Below are positions 8,097 through 16,265 of a stretch of 64,000 nucleotides of DNA, piece by piece. Position 1 is the first letter of the stretch. Every line of letters starts with the position of its first letter. Both the position numbers and the translations under genes were made by a program. The stretch is taken from assembly GCF_016908565.1 (NCBI RefSeq), contig NZ_JAFBED010000006.1:124001-188000 (forward strand), written 5' to 3'. Source of the DNA: Sutcliffiella tianshenii (GTDB lineage Bacteria; Bacillota; Bacilli; Bacillales; Bacillaceae_I). The notes below the pieces were generated by a model. It ran no database searches and had not been told where the DNA came from. It saw only the letters and a program-made list of their open reading frames with translations.

Positions 8097-9113
8097 ATGA
8101 ATATAGAACTTGAAAAGCTGATCTTTGTTTTAAACCAACAATTCCAGACGAATATCATCTCTACTGACTACCAAACTATGGCGTTACAGGGGGGAACTGT
8201 AGGGAATGTGTACCTGGTAACGGGGATTGCCGAAACCGTGGATGGCGAAAAATTGCCTTACCGTTTAGTGCTGAAAATCCAGAACAAATGGGAGCGTTAC
8301 GGGGATCCGGGTTCATGGCGTCGGGAATATGATCTCTATTCGTCTGACTTGGGAGAAACATTCTCGCAATCCCTCCGTTGGCCGATATGTTATCATGGCG
8401 AATTCAATGCCGAAAATAATGAATACCATCTCTGGCTGGAATATATCGATGGCGTCACCGGTTTAGACTTGACAGCTGATATGTACGAAAAGGCCGCGCT
8501 GGAGCTAGGGCGCTATCAAGGCAAGCTATATGCGGAACAACCCGCTGTGCTGCAGAGCCTGACCAACCTGAGCCATCCTGATTTCATGAAGAATACGTAT
8601 ATGCATTACCGATCATGGCCGGTCGTCTTCAATTATATAAGATCAGAAGACTGTGAATTGCCTCTGCATTTGCGGCAAATGCTCATCGATATCGATGAGC
8701 AAGCAGACGAGATATTCGCCCGTATTGAAAAATTGCCCCTCGTGCTCTGCCACCGGGACTTCTGGATTACCAACCTTATCTATGCCGACGGGGATTTCGC
8801 GCTTATCGATTGGGATACCAGCGGATGGGGCTACCTGGGCGAGGATCTCGCAAGCCTGATCGCGGATGAACCGGATATCGATAACATGGTCGAATACTAC
8901 CAGCGATGCATCCCTGCGTATTACAAAGGCTTTTCGGAGTATGCGGATGTATCCCGGATCGACGATCATTGTGTTTATGAGATAATCCTTCTCGTATTCG
9001 GGTACAGGCTTGTCGAGGGATATCTCCACGCAGAGCATGATGGCGAGAAGGCGACGCATGTCCATACTCTCGAAAAAATCTATGAAATGAAAAACATACC
9101 CTTGATGATTTAA
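8097..9113 (+). CDS. Aminoglycoside phosphotransferase (APH)-family kinase
   Basis: 338 residues with the APH/choline-kinase fold. The catalytic loop reads CHRDFWITN (Asp about 222) and the Mg-binding segment IDWDTSGWG follows about 20 residues later. The N-terminal lobe has a glycine-containing GGTVGNVY loop. It probably phosphorylates a small hydroxyl compound; antibiotic resistance cannot be claimed. The ATG has GGAGG seven bases upstream. Base composition is visibly more GC-rich than the neighbours on both sides, suggesting a different origin. Confidence 0.8.
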   Translation: MNIELEKLIFVLNQQFQTNIISTDYQTMALQGGTVGNVYLVTGIAETVDGEKLPYRLVLKIQNKWERYGDPGSWRREYDLYSSDLGETFSQSLRWPICYHGEFNAENNEYHLWLEYIDGVTGLDLTADMYEKAALELGRYQGKLYAEQPAVLQSLTNLSHPDFMKNTYMHYRSWPVVFNYIRSEDCELPLHLRQMLIDIDEQADEIFARIEKLPLVLCHRDFWITNLIYADGDFALIDWDTSGWGYLGEDLASLIADEPDIDNMVEYYQRCIPAYYKGFSEYADVSRIDDHCVYEIILLVFGYRLVEGYLHAEHDGEKATHVHTLEKIYEMKNIPLMI

Positions 9114-9202
9114 TGGAATTCAGCCTATCATGGCAGCTTGTTTTCGGTTTTACCCTAATGATCAAATTGAATCATGAAATCACATACCAAAGGGGCGAAG
9201 GG

Positions 9203-9901
9203 ATGAGACAGATTATTGCAATGGGTGGTGGGGGTTTTTCAATGGAACCAGAAAACCCACTACTGGATAAATACATTTTAGCTCAAGTGAAAAAAGACTT
9301 TCCCAAGGTTTGTTTTGTTCCGACCGCCAGCGGAGACCAAGCAAATTATATAGAAAGATTTTATGGCGCATTTAAGCTATTGCCTTGCCAACCTTCTCAC
9401 ATATCATTATTTGAGCCAGAATTTATAGACTTAGAAAAGTTTGTTCTTGAGCAAGATGTTATATATGTCGGAGGAGGAAATACAAGAAATTTGCTTCTTT
9501 TGTGGAAGGAATGGGGCTTAGATCAAGTTCTAAAAAAGGCTTATGAAAAAGGAGTCATACTTGCCGGACTAAGTGCTGGTGCAATATGTTGGTTTGAAGA
9601 AGGTTTAACTGACCCATTAAATGCCCCGTTGTATAAACTAGATTGTTTAGGCTATTTGAAGGGAAGTAATTGTCCGCATTATGATGGTGAGAATAAAAGA
9701 AAGCCTTCTTATCACCAATTAATCCTAGAAGGGAAAATGAAAGAAGGATACGCAGTAGATGACGGTGCCGCCCTTCATTTTGTCAATGAAACACTAACTA
9801 AATCTGTTAGTTCAAGACCAAAAGCAAAGTCTTACTTTGTTAAATGTGCAGATGGTGAAATTACTGAAGATGAGATTAATACAATTTACTTAAGCGGTTG
9901 A
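9203..9901 (+). CDS. Peptidase E-like S51 protein (second of two)
   Basis: 232 residues. The N-terminus MRQIIAMGGGGFS and the nucleophile elbow GLSAGAICWF (Ser near 129) are characteristic of S51 peptidase E of Firmicutes; YVGGGNTRN provides the second landmark. ATG 9203 is chosen because AGGGGCGAAGGG precedes it directly; an in-frame ATG at 9113 that overlaps the phosphotransferase stop would add 30 residues of non-family sequence. The transcript is probably ended by the hairpin at 9958-9990. Confidence 0.85.
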   Translation: MRQIIAMGGGGFSMEPENPLLDKYILAQVKKDFPKVCFVPTASGDQANYIERFYGAFKLLPCQPSHISLFEPEFIDLEKFVLEQDVIYVGGGNTRNLLLLWKEWGLDQVLKKAYEKGVILAGLSAGAICWFEEGLTDPLNAPLYKLDCLGYLKGSNCPHYDGENKRKPSYHQLILEGKMKEGYAVDDGAALHFVNETLTKSVSSRPKAKSYFVKCADGEITEDEINTIYLSG

Positions 9902-9957
9902 TAGCGAATTCATTATTCAAGGATATGGAGCCCGGTTAGAAAAATATAAACCTTAAT

Positions 9958-9992
9958 AGCCACTCTTCAATAAAAGGAAGGGTGGCTAATCT
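9958..9992 (+). terminator. Rho-independent terminator
   Basis: AGCCACTCTTC and GAAGGGTGGCT form an 11-bp stem (one G-T pair) around AATAAAAG, followed by AATCTTAT. It lies 57 bases after the second S51 gene. Confidence 0.7.
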
Positions 9993-10036
9993 TATCGAAT
10001 TTAACAACTATTAGGATTTAGCAAAGGGGTGTACAA

Positions 10037-10807
10037 ATGGAGAATGAATTAAAGATTTACTACGGAGAACACCACTCGCAATTTGGTATATTGCGAGTCC
10101 CTGAGAATTCTGACTCATGTCCTGTAATAGTATTGATTCACGGTGGATTTTGGCAAGCAAGATATAACTTAGAAGAGAATAATCCAATTGCTGCGGATTT
10201 GACCAAAAGAGGATTTGCAACTTGGAATATCGAGTATCGTAGAGTCGGGGAAGATCGAGAAGGATGGACCAGCACATTTAATGATGTGATTGATGCAATA
10301 AACCATCTATCAAAAATTTCTGAGACATATCCTATAGACCTGTCAAAAGTTACTGTTATCGGTCATTCGGCAGGTGGCCATTTAGCACTTTGGTTAGGTT
10401 CAAGAATTAGATTAAGTGCAATCGATGGTCTTTTTAACGAGCTTCTAGTTACTGTTCAAAAAGTAATCAGTTTAGCTGGAGTGACAGACTTAGTCAAGAT
10501 GTGGGAAATCCATGAGCAAAAGAAAATGAAGAGTCACGTAGCTGCACTATTGGATGGATCTCCTGAAGAAGTTTCTGACCGTTATAAAATGACATCCCCA
10601 ATTGAATTGTTGCCAATAAATGTAGAACAAGTATTGATACATGGTGAGTCGGATCTCCATGTCCCAGCAGATTTAAGTAAGGATTATTACAAATTTGCCG
10701 TGGAAAAGTGGGAGAACGTAAAGCTAGTCATTCTCCCGGATATAGAGCATTTTAAAATTATTGATCCTACTTCTTCTGCATGGACCTCTGTTGTAGAGTC
10801 AATATAA
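10037..10807 (+). CDS. Alpha/beta hydrolase, BD-FAE/kynurenine-formamidase-like esterase
   Basis: 256 residues, cytoplasmic. The oxyanion-hole motif HGGFW is at about residues 34-38, the nucleophile elbow GHSAGGH near residue 111 (Ser about 113), a late acid in HGESDLHVP and a C-terminal base in PDIEHFK. This arrangement matches the small-molecule esterases related to kynurenine formamidase and hormone-sensitive lipase. The substrate is not predictable and no tryptophan-degradation genes are near. AAAGGGGTGTACAA precedes the ATG. Confidence 0.8.
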   Translation: MENELKIYYGEHHSQFGILRVPENSDSCPVIVLIHGGFWQARYNLEENNPIAADLTKRGFATWNIEYRRVGEDREGWTSTFNDVIDAINHLSKISETYPIDLSKVTVIGHSAGGHLALWLGSRIRLSAIDGLFNELLVTVQKVISLAGVTDLVKMWEIHEQKKMKSHVAALLDGSPEEVSDRYKMTSPIELLPINVEQVLIHGESDLHVPADLSKDYYKFAVEKWENVKLVILPDIEHFKIIDPTSSAWTSVVESI

Positions 10808-10864
10808 TTTCTTTCTTGAACTAACCAACCGATGGCAAGTGCTTTTACTAAATTGGGCCCTCAA

Positions 10865-10905
10865 GAATCTTTTGAAAAAATTGGTGTTAATCATCAGGGT
10901 TAAAG
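10865..10905 (+). repeat. Cassette-zone intergenic module, copy G (weak)
   Basis: TTTTGAAAAAATTGGTGTTA then ATCATCAGGGTTAA resembles the GAAATAATTGGTATWAGGTAA element of copies A and B with extra bases. It lies upstream of the membrane protein at 10933. Confidence 0.35.
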
Positions 10906-10932
10906 AGTAAAACGGGAGTAAGGAGGATTTTT

Positions 10933-11235
10933 GTGGATATTGCGGTATATCTTACTTTAGTATTTTCTTTAATAGTATCTACTTCATTTTCAATTTGGAT
11001 ATTTTCAAAAAAATCCAGTAAACGGTTAGGTGTACTAGTAGGGCTTTTGATTAATACGCTTCTATTATCACTAGCTACAATTGTTTTCTACAAAATATTC
11101 AACTTTAAAGAATTAGAAGGACTTTTTTCAAGTTTAGGTATTCTTGTATTTGCTTTTTTCATTCCTATAATCACCTTTATTAACTTTTATATCCTTGAAT
11201 TGATAAATGGTAAATATGTAATCTTAAAAAACTAA
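10933..11235 (+). CDS. Small membrane protein, unknown
   Basis: 100 residues with three hydrophobic helices (about 3-22, 32-53 and 66-90) and short basic loops (SKKSSKR). The GTG start has AAGGAGG seven bases upstream, the best Shine-Dalgarno of the zone. Family not recognised. Strongly AT-rich, single-gene unit. Confidence 0.65.
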   Translation: MDIAVYLTLVFSLIVSTSFSIWIFSKKSSKRLGVLVGLLINTLLLSLATIVFYKIFNFKELEGLFSSLGILVFAFFIPIITFINFYILELINGKYVILKN

Positions 11236-11342
11236 CATATGGTATTCAACTATTGTGAGAGAATATGCTATTACTGTTTACGAATTTTGAAATAATATTA
11301 CTAGGACAGCAATGATGAAGAAAACAAGAGGGGGGAGTATCA

Positions 11343-11888
11343 ATGGACAATAGTAAGGAGCATACAAAAATTCCGGTGTGGGCATTTGAAACAATTGAGA
11401 TAAAAAAGCCAGATCCTGATTGGAAGTACAAAGGGATTCGTGAAAGAGAGGAACTTTGCATTCTACTTTCAGCTTTTGGTGTAAAGCAAGTAGAACATAT
11501 TGGCAGCACATCAATTCCTAATTTGCCAGCAAAACCAATTATCGACTTAATGGCTTCAATTCCATCATTGGAACCTCTCAATAAAATTGCGGAAACGCTA
11601 AAATCACACGAATGGCATTATGTACCTCCCGAATTAGATAAGCGGCCTTGGAGAAGATTTTTTGTAAAAGTGAAGAACGACAAACGAATAGCACATTTAC
11701 AACTGATGGCAGAAGGAGAAGAACGTTGGGATCAACTAATTAAGTTTAGAAATAAATTAAGAACTAACTCAGACCTTGCAAATGAATACGGTGCAATTAA
11801 AAGTCACTTAGCACAGGAATATAAAAGTGACCGTGAAACATATACAGCTGCAAAAACAGAATTTATTAATAAGGTGTTACATAACTAA
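11343..11888 (+). CDS. GrpB family nucleotidyltransferase-like protein
   Basis: 181 residues. The segment VEHIGSTSIPNLPAKPIID (about 50-68) is the GrpB/DUF4269-type signature, a divergent nucleotidyltransferase fold in which GSTS and the following aspartates form the active site. The cellular substrate is unknown. GAGGGGGAG precedes the ATG. It is followed at once by a terminator hairpin and module copy C. Confidence 0.88.
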   Translation: MDNSKEHTKIPVWAFETIEIKKPDPDWKYKGIREREELCILLSAFGVKQVEHIGSTSIPNLPAKPIIDLMASIPSLEPLNKIAETLKSHEWHYVPPELDKRPWRRFFVKVKNDKRIAHLQLMAEGEERWDQLIKFRNKLRTNSDLANEYGAIKSHLAQEYKSDRETYTAAKTEFINKVLHN

Positions 11889-11987
11889 AGGGAGCTTATC
11901 AAAAAATAGGTAAGCTTCTTTTTTATGGAAAATTTATATTGAGTAAGTGGTTGGTATTTGAAATAAATGGAATCAAGAAATGGGTAG
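11889..11987 (+). repeat. Cassette-zone intergenic module, copy C
   Basis: Hairpin with AGCTTATC/GGTAAGCT and T run (11893-11924), then TATTGAGTAAG, then GAAATAAATGGAATCAAG with AAATGGGTA (11960-11986). The order is the same as in copy B. Confidence 0.5.
11892..11925 (+). terminator. Rho-independent terminator
   Basis: AGCTTATC and GGTAAGCT pair over 8 bp around AAAAAATA, followed by TCTTTTTTA. It starts within ten bases of the GrpB stop. Confidence 0.8.
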
Positions 11988-12145
11988 ATTAGGGAATTGT
12001 TTTATCAATTTCTTAAAATAGAGTCTTACGCAATAGAGAGCAGTACTTTGAAAAATTACGCACCTCTTTTTTTACTTTTTATTTTCTGATATTTGAAACT
12101 ATTTATGTTTCTCAAAGGTATATTATAGCAGGGGGAGTGATAAAG

Positions 12146-12352
12146 ATGGTACAGGCTTTTCTTGTAATTGGAATTATAGGTATGGTTATATCAGGAGTTT
12201 TTTTGGGGGTATGGACAAGCGGACAACAACAAAGAGCTAATTATCATTCCGAGACCACAAGCCACAGAAATTTTAGAACAAAGATAGGGTTATTTTCTGG
12301 TTTGGTGGGACTAGTTTCATTAGGCATAGCAGCTTTGATATTTTATATTTAA
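12146..12352 (+). CDS. DUF5316 family small membrane protein
   Basis: 68 residues with two membrane helices (about 1-20 and 45-66). The connecting segment TSGQQQRANYHSETTSHR matches the DUF5316 family of Bacillus, function unknown. AGGGGGAG lies nine bases before ATG 12146; the in-frame GTG at 12137 would overlap the ribosome binding site. Together with the next two genes it may form a short run of membrane proteins. Confidence 0.75.
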   Translation: MVQAFLVIGIIGMVISGVFLGVWTSGQQQRANYHSETTSHRNFRTKIGLFSGLVGLVSLGIAALIFYI

Positions 12353-12409
12353 GATTCACTAAATTTGAAATAACTTATTGCACGAAAGGTTTCAATTAGG
12401 GGGATCTTG

Positions 12410-12673
12410 ATGGGGAGAAAAATAGGTGTATTTTTATTTACTTGGTTTTCATTTCTGACTTGGCTTTTCTTTGCTATTTATTTCTCAGACGAAAGTGATT
12501 GGTGGACAGTAATAGAGGTTGAACAGACCAGTATTGATACATTTGTAGTTAGCGTATCGTCTACTAGAGTGTTAATTGGTACAATTATCTTTTTTGTTAT
12601 CGGAATAATAGTATATAAATTCATTAAGCTTTTATATTTAAAGAAGCGTCATGCTTTCCATGATCAACAATAA
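12410..12673 (+). CDS. Small two-helix membrane protein, unknown
   Basis: 87 residues with helices at about 5-24 and 49-70, an extracytoplasmic acidic loop between them (SDESDWWTVIEVEQ) and a basic tail. ATG 12410 follows AGGGGG with six bases spacing. No family recognised. Confidence 0.65.
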   Translation: MGRKIGVFLFTWFSFLTWLFFAIYFSDESDWWTVIEVEQTSIDTFVVSVSSTRVLIGTIIFFVIGIIVYKFIKLLYLKKRHAFHDQQ

Positions 12674-12709
12674 GGAAAATTGAACGAAGGGATTAATAAG
12701 GAGGATTAG

Positions 12710-13117
12710 ATGGTCGGTACAAAACTGTTACTTTTTGGAGCGATGTTTTATTGTGTGAAATTTTTATTAAAGGCCACTCTTATCAAGACATTCAAAGTAA
12801 AAAAAGAGCCATATCATGATGAAGAGGGATTCGTGAATAAGAAACACAAAAGCATTAATATTATTTTAGGTCCTATCATCATTATTATTTTGATTTTCCT
12901 TTTTTACCTTCAGCATATAGAGAATATTTCACAGATGTTATTTTTAGGAATCTGTTTGTTATTTATTGCGTTATTTCAAGTTATCGAAGCATTTTTTTGG
13001 TGGAAGGATGACAAGGAATCAAGATATTTCGTGTTATGTATCGGAGAAGCAGTGTTATTTATTATATTCGGAATCATTATATGGCAGTTTGGTATATTTG
13101 GTCTAACCGCCATTTGA
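12710..13117 (+). CDS. DUF4181 family membrane protein
   Basis: 135 residues with about four hydrophobic segments. The conserved region after the first helix, VNKKHKSINIILGP, fits DUF4181, a Bacillus family of unknown function. AAGGAGG stands seven bases before the ATG. The hairpin at 13207-13236 ends the transcript. The gene probably follows the preceding small membrane protein in one operon (36-base gap). Confidence 0.7.
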   Translation: MVGTKLLLFGAMFYCVKFLLKATLIKTFKVKKEPYHDEEGFVNKKHKSINIILGPIIIIILIFLFYLQHIENISQMLFLGICLLFIALFQVIEAFFWWKDDKESRYFVLCIGEAVLFIIFGIIIWQFGIFGLTAI

Positions 13118-13206
13118 AAGAACATTAAACTACAATGGTATTTCAGATATTTAATTAGATATGTCCTAACCCTCAAGAATCGGGCATGAAAATTGAGAAA
13201 GAAAAA

Positions 13207-13238
13207 TGGACTGTTTCGGCAGTCCTTTTCTCTTTTCC
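13207..13238 (+). terminator. Rho-independent terminator
   Basis: GGACTG and CAGTCC stem with TTTCGG loop, followed by TTTTCTCTTTT, after the DUF4181 gene. Confidence 0.8.
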
Positions 13239-13264
13239 CTATAAAAATAGAAGTTTCATCACTT

Positions 13265-13504
13265 TTATGAATAAATTACTCCCATTGTAGAGAAAAACGC
13301 AATAGCTAGCCCTAAAATGAATAGTAAAATTCTTTTTACTAATGTTGGTGAAAGCTCAATAAGAAGATCAAAAATCAGTTCAAACAAGCTAATAGAACCG
13401 CCCATAGTCATATTTTCAATAGCATTTTTCTTCCCAAAAACAGAAAACCACATAAGTAATAAGCCTAAAATTGCAATAATCCCTAAAAGTATCGTTAACC
13501 ACAT
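13265..13504 (-). CDS. Small membrane protein on the opposite strand, unknown
   Basis: 79 residues with two membrane helices (about 3-22 and 58-77) and the glycine/serine stretch MTMGGSISLFELIFDLL between. TAGGGGAAACAAT precedes the ATG. It is the only minus-strand gene of the 1.5-18.6 kb zone. No family recognised. Confidence 0.6.
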   Translation of the reverse strand: MWLTILLGIIAILGLLLMWFSVFGKKNAIENMTMGGSISLFELIFDLLIELSPTLVKRILLFILGLAIAFFSTMGVIYS

Positions 13505-13584
13505 ATTGTTTCCCCTAAGATGTTTTATCCTGATTTTAAATTATATAGGAATTATTAACTAGGACCATTCTTTACCAGTTTAAG

Positions 13585-13700
13585 GTTTGCTTATTCCACA
13601 ATAGAACGCTTTGGGTAGGCGTCTTTTTTAGTTATGGGAAAAGGATTGAGTTAATTAATCTATTTAAAACAAATGGTAGTAAGCAATAGGGTATTTAAAT
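13585..13700 (+). repeat. Cassette-zone intergenic module, copy E
   Basis: CTTATTCCAC as in copy B, a small hairpin (CGCTTTGGGTAGGCG then TCTTTTTT), GGATTGAGTTAA, and AAAACAAATGGTAGTAAG with a downstream AATAGGGTA (13666-13694). It lies before the nucleotidyltransferase gene. The remaining bases of this 270-base intergenic stretch show no gene. Confidence 0.5.
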
Positions 13701-13780
13701 GAGATAACTATTAAAGGAAAAAGTGAATATTTAGGTGATGAAATGTTATAATATTTAAAAAATTGAGGTGATTTTTATGT

Positions 13781-14614
13781 GTGGGATTTGAAAATAAACT
13801 AAAATTAAGAGATTTGCATATTCCTAAAAGCCGGGAAGAATTAATGCGAAAAATAGAAAGAGATTTATTAGAGGACCAAAACGTATTAGCATTCTTTTAT
13901 GGTGGTTCAATAGGAGAAGGAAACACAGACCTTTATTCAGATATCGACCTCCGTATTGTAGTTAAGGATGTCTTGTTTGAACAATACAGACAAAACAAAA
14001 GAGAAAGGGCTAAAAACTGGGGAAAGGTGTTGTTCTTTGAGGACTTTCCGGGTGCAACGTATAGTATAGCTCACTTTGATACTTTTATAAAAGTTGATTC
14101 TTTTTATTATACAAGTAAAGATATTGTTCCTTCAATATGGCTAAAAAACATCAAGATCATTAAAGACCACCAATCTTTACTATCTAGTGTCCTAGCTGCT
14201 TCACAACATTTGAACTATGAAATGAATATTGAGCAATTTGATGTTTGGAGATATAAGTTTTTGGCATATGTTCATGAAACCTATAGAAGATGTAAGAGGA
14301 ATGAAATCTTCTATGCTCTAAATAGTTTAGATTGGATAAGATGGTCTATTGCAACTGGATGGTATATGGATAAAGGATATCCACCTAATAATCCTGGAGA
14401 TTGGGCCAAAATAGAAGGAGAGAGAAGTAAACTAACAGAAAGGCAGCAGGAATTGTTAAAGGGGTGGCATAGCAGTAGAGATCCAGAGCAAATACTTAGT
14501 GTTATGAGATCAATACTTCCTGAGTTCATTGAGGTGCACAGAAAACTATGTGAAAAGTTCGGAGTTGATGAAAATCCTATCCTGTTTTCAAAAATTCTCG
14601 AATTAGTTAAATAA
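13781..14614 (+). CDS. Nucleotidyltransferase-domain protein (aminoglycoside-adenylyltransferase-like)
   Basis: 277 residues. The Pol-beta-type motif GGSIGEGNTDLYSDIDLRI at about residues 40-58 gives the G-S and D-x-D metal-binding residues; a long helical C-terminal half follows, as in lincosamide/aminoglycoside adenylyltransferases and AadK-like proteins. The substrate is unknown. GTG 13781 is the only start consistent with the frame; an ATG at 13777 is better spaced from GAGGTG but its frame stops after four codons, so either GTG is used or one base is wrong. Followed by a terminator. Confidence 0.75.
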   Translation: MGFENKLKLRDLHIPKSREELMRKIERDLLEDQNVLAFFYGGSIGEGNTDLYSDIDLRIVVKDVLFEQYRQNKRERAKNWGKVLFFEDFPGATYSIAHFDTFIKVDSFYYTSKDIVPSIWLKNIKIIKDHQSLLSSVLAASQHLNYEMNIEQFDVWRYKFLAYVHETYRRCKRNEIFYALNSLDWIRWSIATGWYMDKGYPPNNPGDWAKIEGERSKLTERQQELLKGWHSSRDPEQILSVMRSILPEFIEVHRKLCEKFGVDENPILFSKILELVK

Positions 14615-14626
14615 CATCAAATATAT

Positions 14627-14657
14627 AAAGGGTAGCGAAAGCTATCCTTTATCATTT
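14627..14657 (+). terminator. Rho-independent terminator
   Basis: AAAGGGTAGC and GCTATCCTTT form a 10-bp stem closed by GAAA, then ATCATTTTT, just after the nucleotidyltransferase. Confidence 0.8.
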
Positions 14658-14667
14658 TTGCTGAATT

Positions 14668-14745
14668 TAATTATATGGAGTGTATCTGGAATAAACGGAT
14701 ACGCTTTTTCAATATTGAGCAGGATAGTTAAGCATTGTTCGGATG
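14668..14745 (+). repeat. Cassette-zone intergenic module, copy D (partial)
   Basis: Hairpin GTATC/GGATAC followed by GCTTTTTC and ATATTGAG, matching the first half of copy B; the GAAATAATTGG half is not recognisable. Lies just upstream of the gene at 14768. Confidence 0.4.
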
Positions 14746-14767
14746 AAATTAAACTGAGGTGATAGAT

Positions 14768-15202
14768 GTGACAAATCCAAGTGAAGGATTTCTCGATATA
14801 ATCGGTTTAGAGGAAAATACAAGAGAAAAATCTAAATTAAAGGTCTTAATTGACAATAAGTCAGCAGACGCTAATAAAGAAATCTTAGTAAAGATATTCG
14901 ATTATATAAAAACAATTTATAGAACGGATAAGTCCACTGTACTTTGGTGGGAAGGGGGAAGTCATTCTAATCCTTCTACGAAAATTGTAAGTATTGAAGA
15001 TATTGAATTCTTACATAATTTGTGGGAAAGAATTGTAGGCAACTATCTTTTATTTTTACCAGAGCAATTTGAAGTGACAAAATTTCATCAAAAGGAAAAG
15101 GATGAAGAAGTGTTCATCGGCTTATGTTTAGTTACTTATTCCCAATTAATAATAAAGTCACCAGATGGTTATGAAGTATTATACTTATTCTTGAATAAAT
15201 GA
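14768..15202 (+). CDS. Uncharacterised 144-residue cytosolic protein
   Basis: No family recognised. The protein is acidic, soluble and mixed alpha/beta, with a conserved-looking STVLWWEGGSHSN segment. GTG 14768 is chosen because GAGGTGAT lies about six bases upstream; GTG 14759 would overlap that site. It is followed closely by another unknown protein and by a DUF2185/Imm33-type gene, so an orphan immunity role is possible but only from context. Confidence 0.6.
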   Translation: MTNPSEGFLDIIGLEENTREKSKLKVLIDNKSADANKEILVKIFDYIKTIYRTDKSTVLWWEGGSHSNPSTKIVSIEDIEFLHNLWERIVGNYLLFLPEQFEVTKFHQKEKDEEVFIGLCLVTYSQLIIKSPDGYEVLYLFLNK

Positions 15203-15250
15203 GACAGAAGACTTGGCATAGGAGGATTGAAATTGAAAAAGGAATAATTT

Positions 15251-15796
15251 GTGCAATATTCAGATCAAAGCATCATTAGTGGTTATAATTTTCCCAAAGA
15301 TGACTTTGTATCAATATCGATTGGAATGACTGGCATTACCAAAGACTTAATTGATTTATTAGTACATAAGATGTTCGGTCTTCCTGTTTTCTTTGTACTA
15401 AATGCAATGATTTTTGGTTACGAAAAGCAAACTTTAGTTTCAAATAAAATTTCCTTTCATGAGTTTCTTTCTGATGGAGCCGTTATCAAAGTCGATTCTG
15501 TAGATAAATTACCTATCATAAGTAAGCTTACGGAAGAACTGGTTTGCAATGGACTGAATGTGTTCATTTTTCACGGGAAGGGTTTATCAGAACAAGAATT
15601 AATTCCCCCTAAACACTGGGGAGATAAACCTTTAGAATTTAAAAACTTGAATGTTGAAAAAGTCGAAACCTTTGTCGATATCGAAGAGGTAGGGTTCACA
15701 GTATTTACAAAGAGTAGTTTGCTTAATTCTCCAAAAAAAATCTCTCATTATTTTGAAGGTGATTATTATCTCGATGTTAATAATAGCGATATATAA
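15251..15796 (+). CDS. Uncharacterised 181-residue cytosolic protein
   Basis: Soluble, mixed alpha/beta protein; no family recognised. The start is GTG with AAAAAGGAA about eight bases upstream. It lies 48 bases after the previous unknown gene and 48 bases before the DUF2185 gene on the same strand, so the three are probably one transcript. Confidence 0.6.
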   Translation: MQYSDQSIISGYNFPKDDFVSISIGMTGITKDLIDLLVHKMFGLPVFFVLNAMIFGYEKQTLVSNKISFHEFLSDGAVIKVDSVDKLPIISKLTEELVCNGLNVFIFHGKGLSEQELIPPKHWGDKPLEFKNLNVEKVETFVDIEEVGFTVFTKSSLLNSPKKISHYFEGDYYLDVNNSDI

Positions 15797-15844
15797 CCTC
15801 AGGTTATAAAAACAATTTAATTTTCCAAAACCGGGGGGACATTA

Positions 15845-16207
15845 ATGCCAAATAAAGAAAAACGGTTTTACATACCTGGAATTGAAATAAAACGATTAAT
15901 CAATTCTAATGAGGGATGTATTGCTACAGACAGAATTACAGTAGATGGTTGCAAAGTTGGGTTTATGTATAGGGAAAGCCCGTATCAAAATGATAATCCA
16001 GACAGTGGTTGGAGGTTTATGGCTGGGGATGAAGATGATGATTATATGAATAATCCTGATAACCATTCTGTTTATCAAGTGAATACAATATGTAATTATG
16101 ACCCAGAAATCATCCCTTTTCTTAACTCTGAACCAGGTAAGGCATTCATTCGTGATGGATATGGAAAATTTATTCCTGATGAAGCGTGGGAGACACCTGA
16201 AGATTAA
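15845..16207 (+). CDS. DUF2185 / immunity protein Imm33-like
   Basis: 120 residues. The arrangement GCIATDRITVDGCKVGFMYR, then SGWRFMAGDEDDDY and NYDPEIIPFL, is the DUF2185 pattern, a family that includes Imm33-type immunity proteins of polymorphic toxin systems. No toxin is adjacent, so it would be an orphan immunity gene or a protein with another role. CGGGGGG precedes the ATG. Confidence 0.8.
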   Translation: MPNKEKRFYIPGIEIKRLINSNEGCIATDRITVDGCKVGFMYRESPYQNDNPDSGWRFMAGDEDDDYMNNPDNHSVYQVNTICNYDPEIIPFLNSEPGKAFIRDGYGKFIPDEAWETPED

Positions 16208-16265
16208 ACTTTTTCAACAATCATGTAATCTCCTGTATTTATAAAGGGAGGGAGAGGGAGATTGG

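Noticed and set aside
8643-9165. Minus-strand frames of 120-140 codons
   Set aside because: Antisense to the phosphotransferase; no ribosome binding site and no family features.
13777-13791. ATG start for the nucleotidyltransferase
   Set aside because: The frame stops after four codons; GTG 13781 is used instead unless there is a base error.
1516-14745. Integron attC sites as the explanation of the intergenic module
   Set aside because: No core-site GTTRRRY pairs with imperfect long palindromes and no IntI-like gene were seen; the hairpins have terminator T runs.
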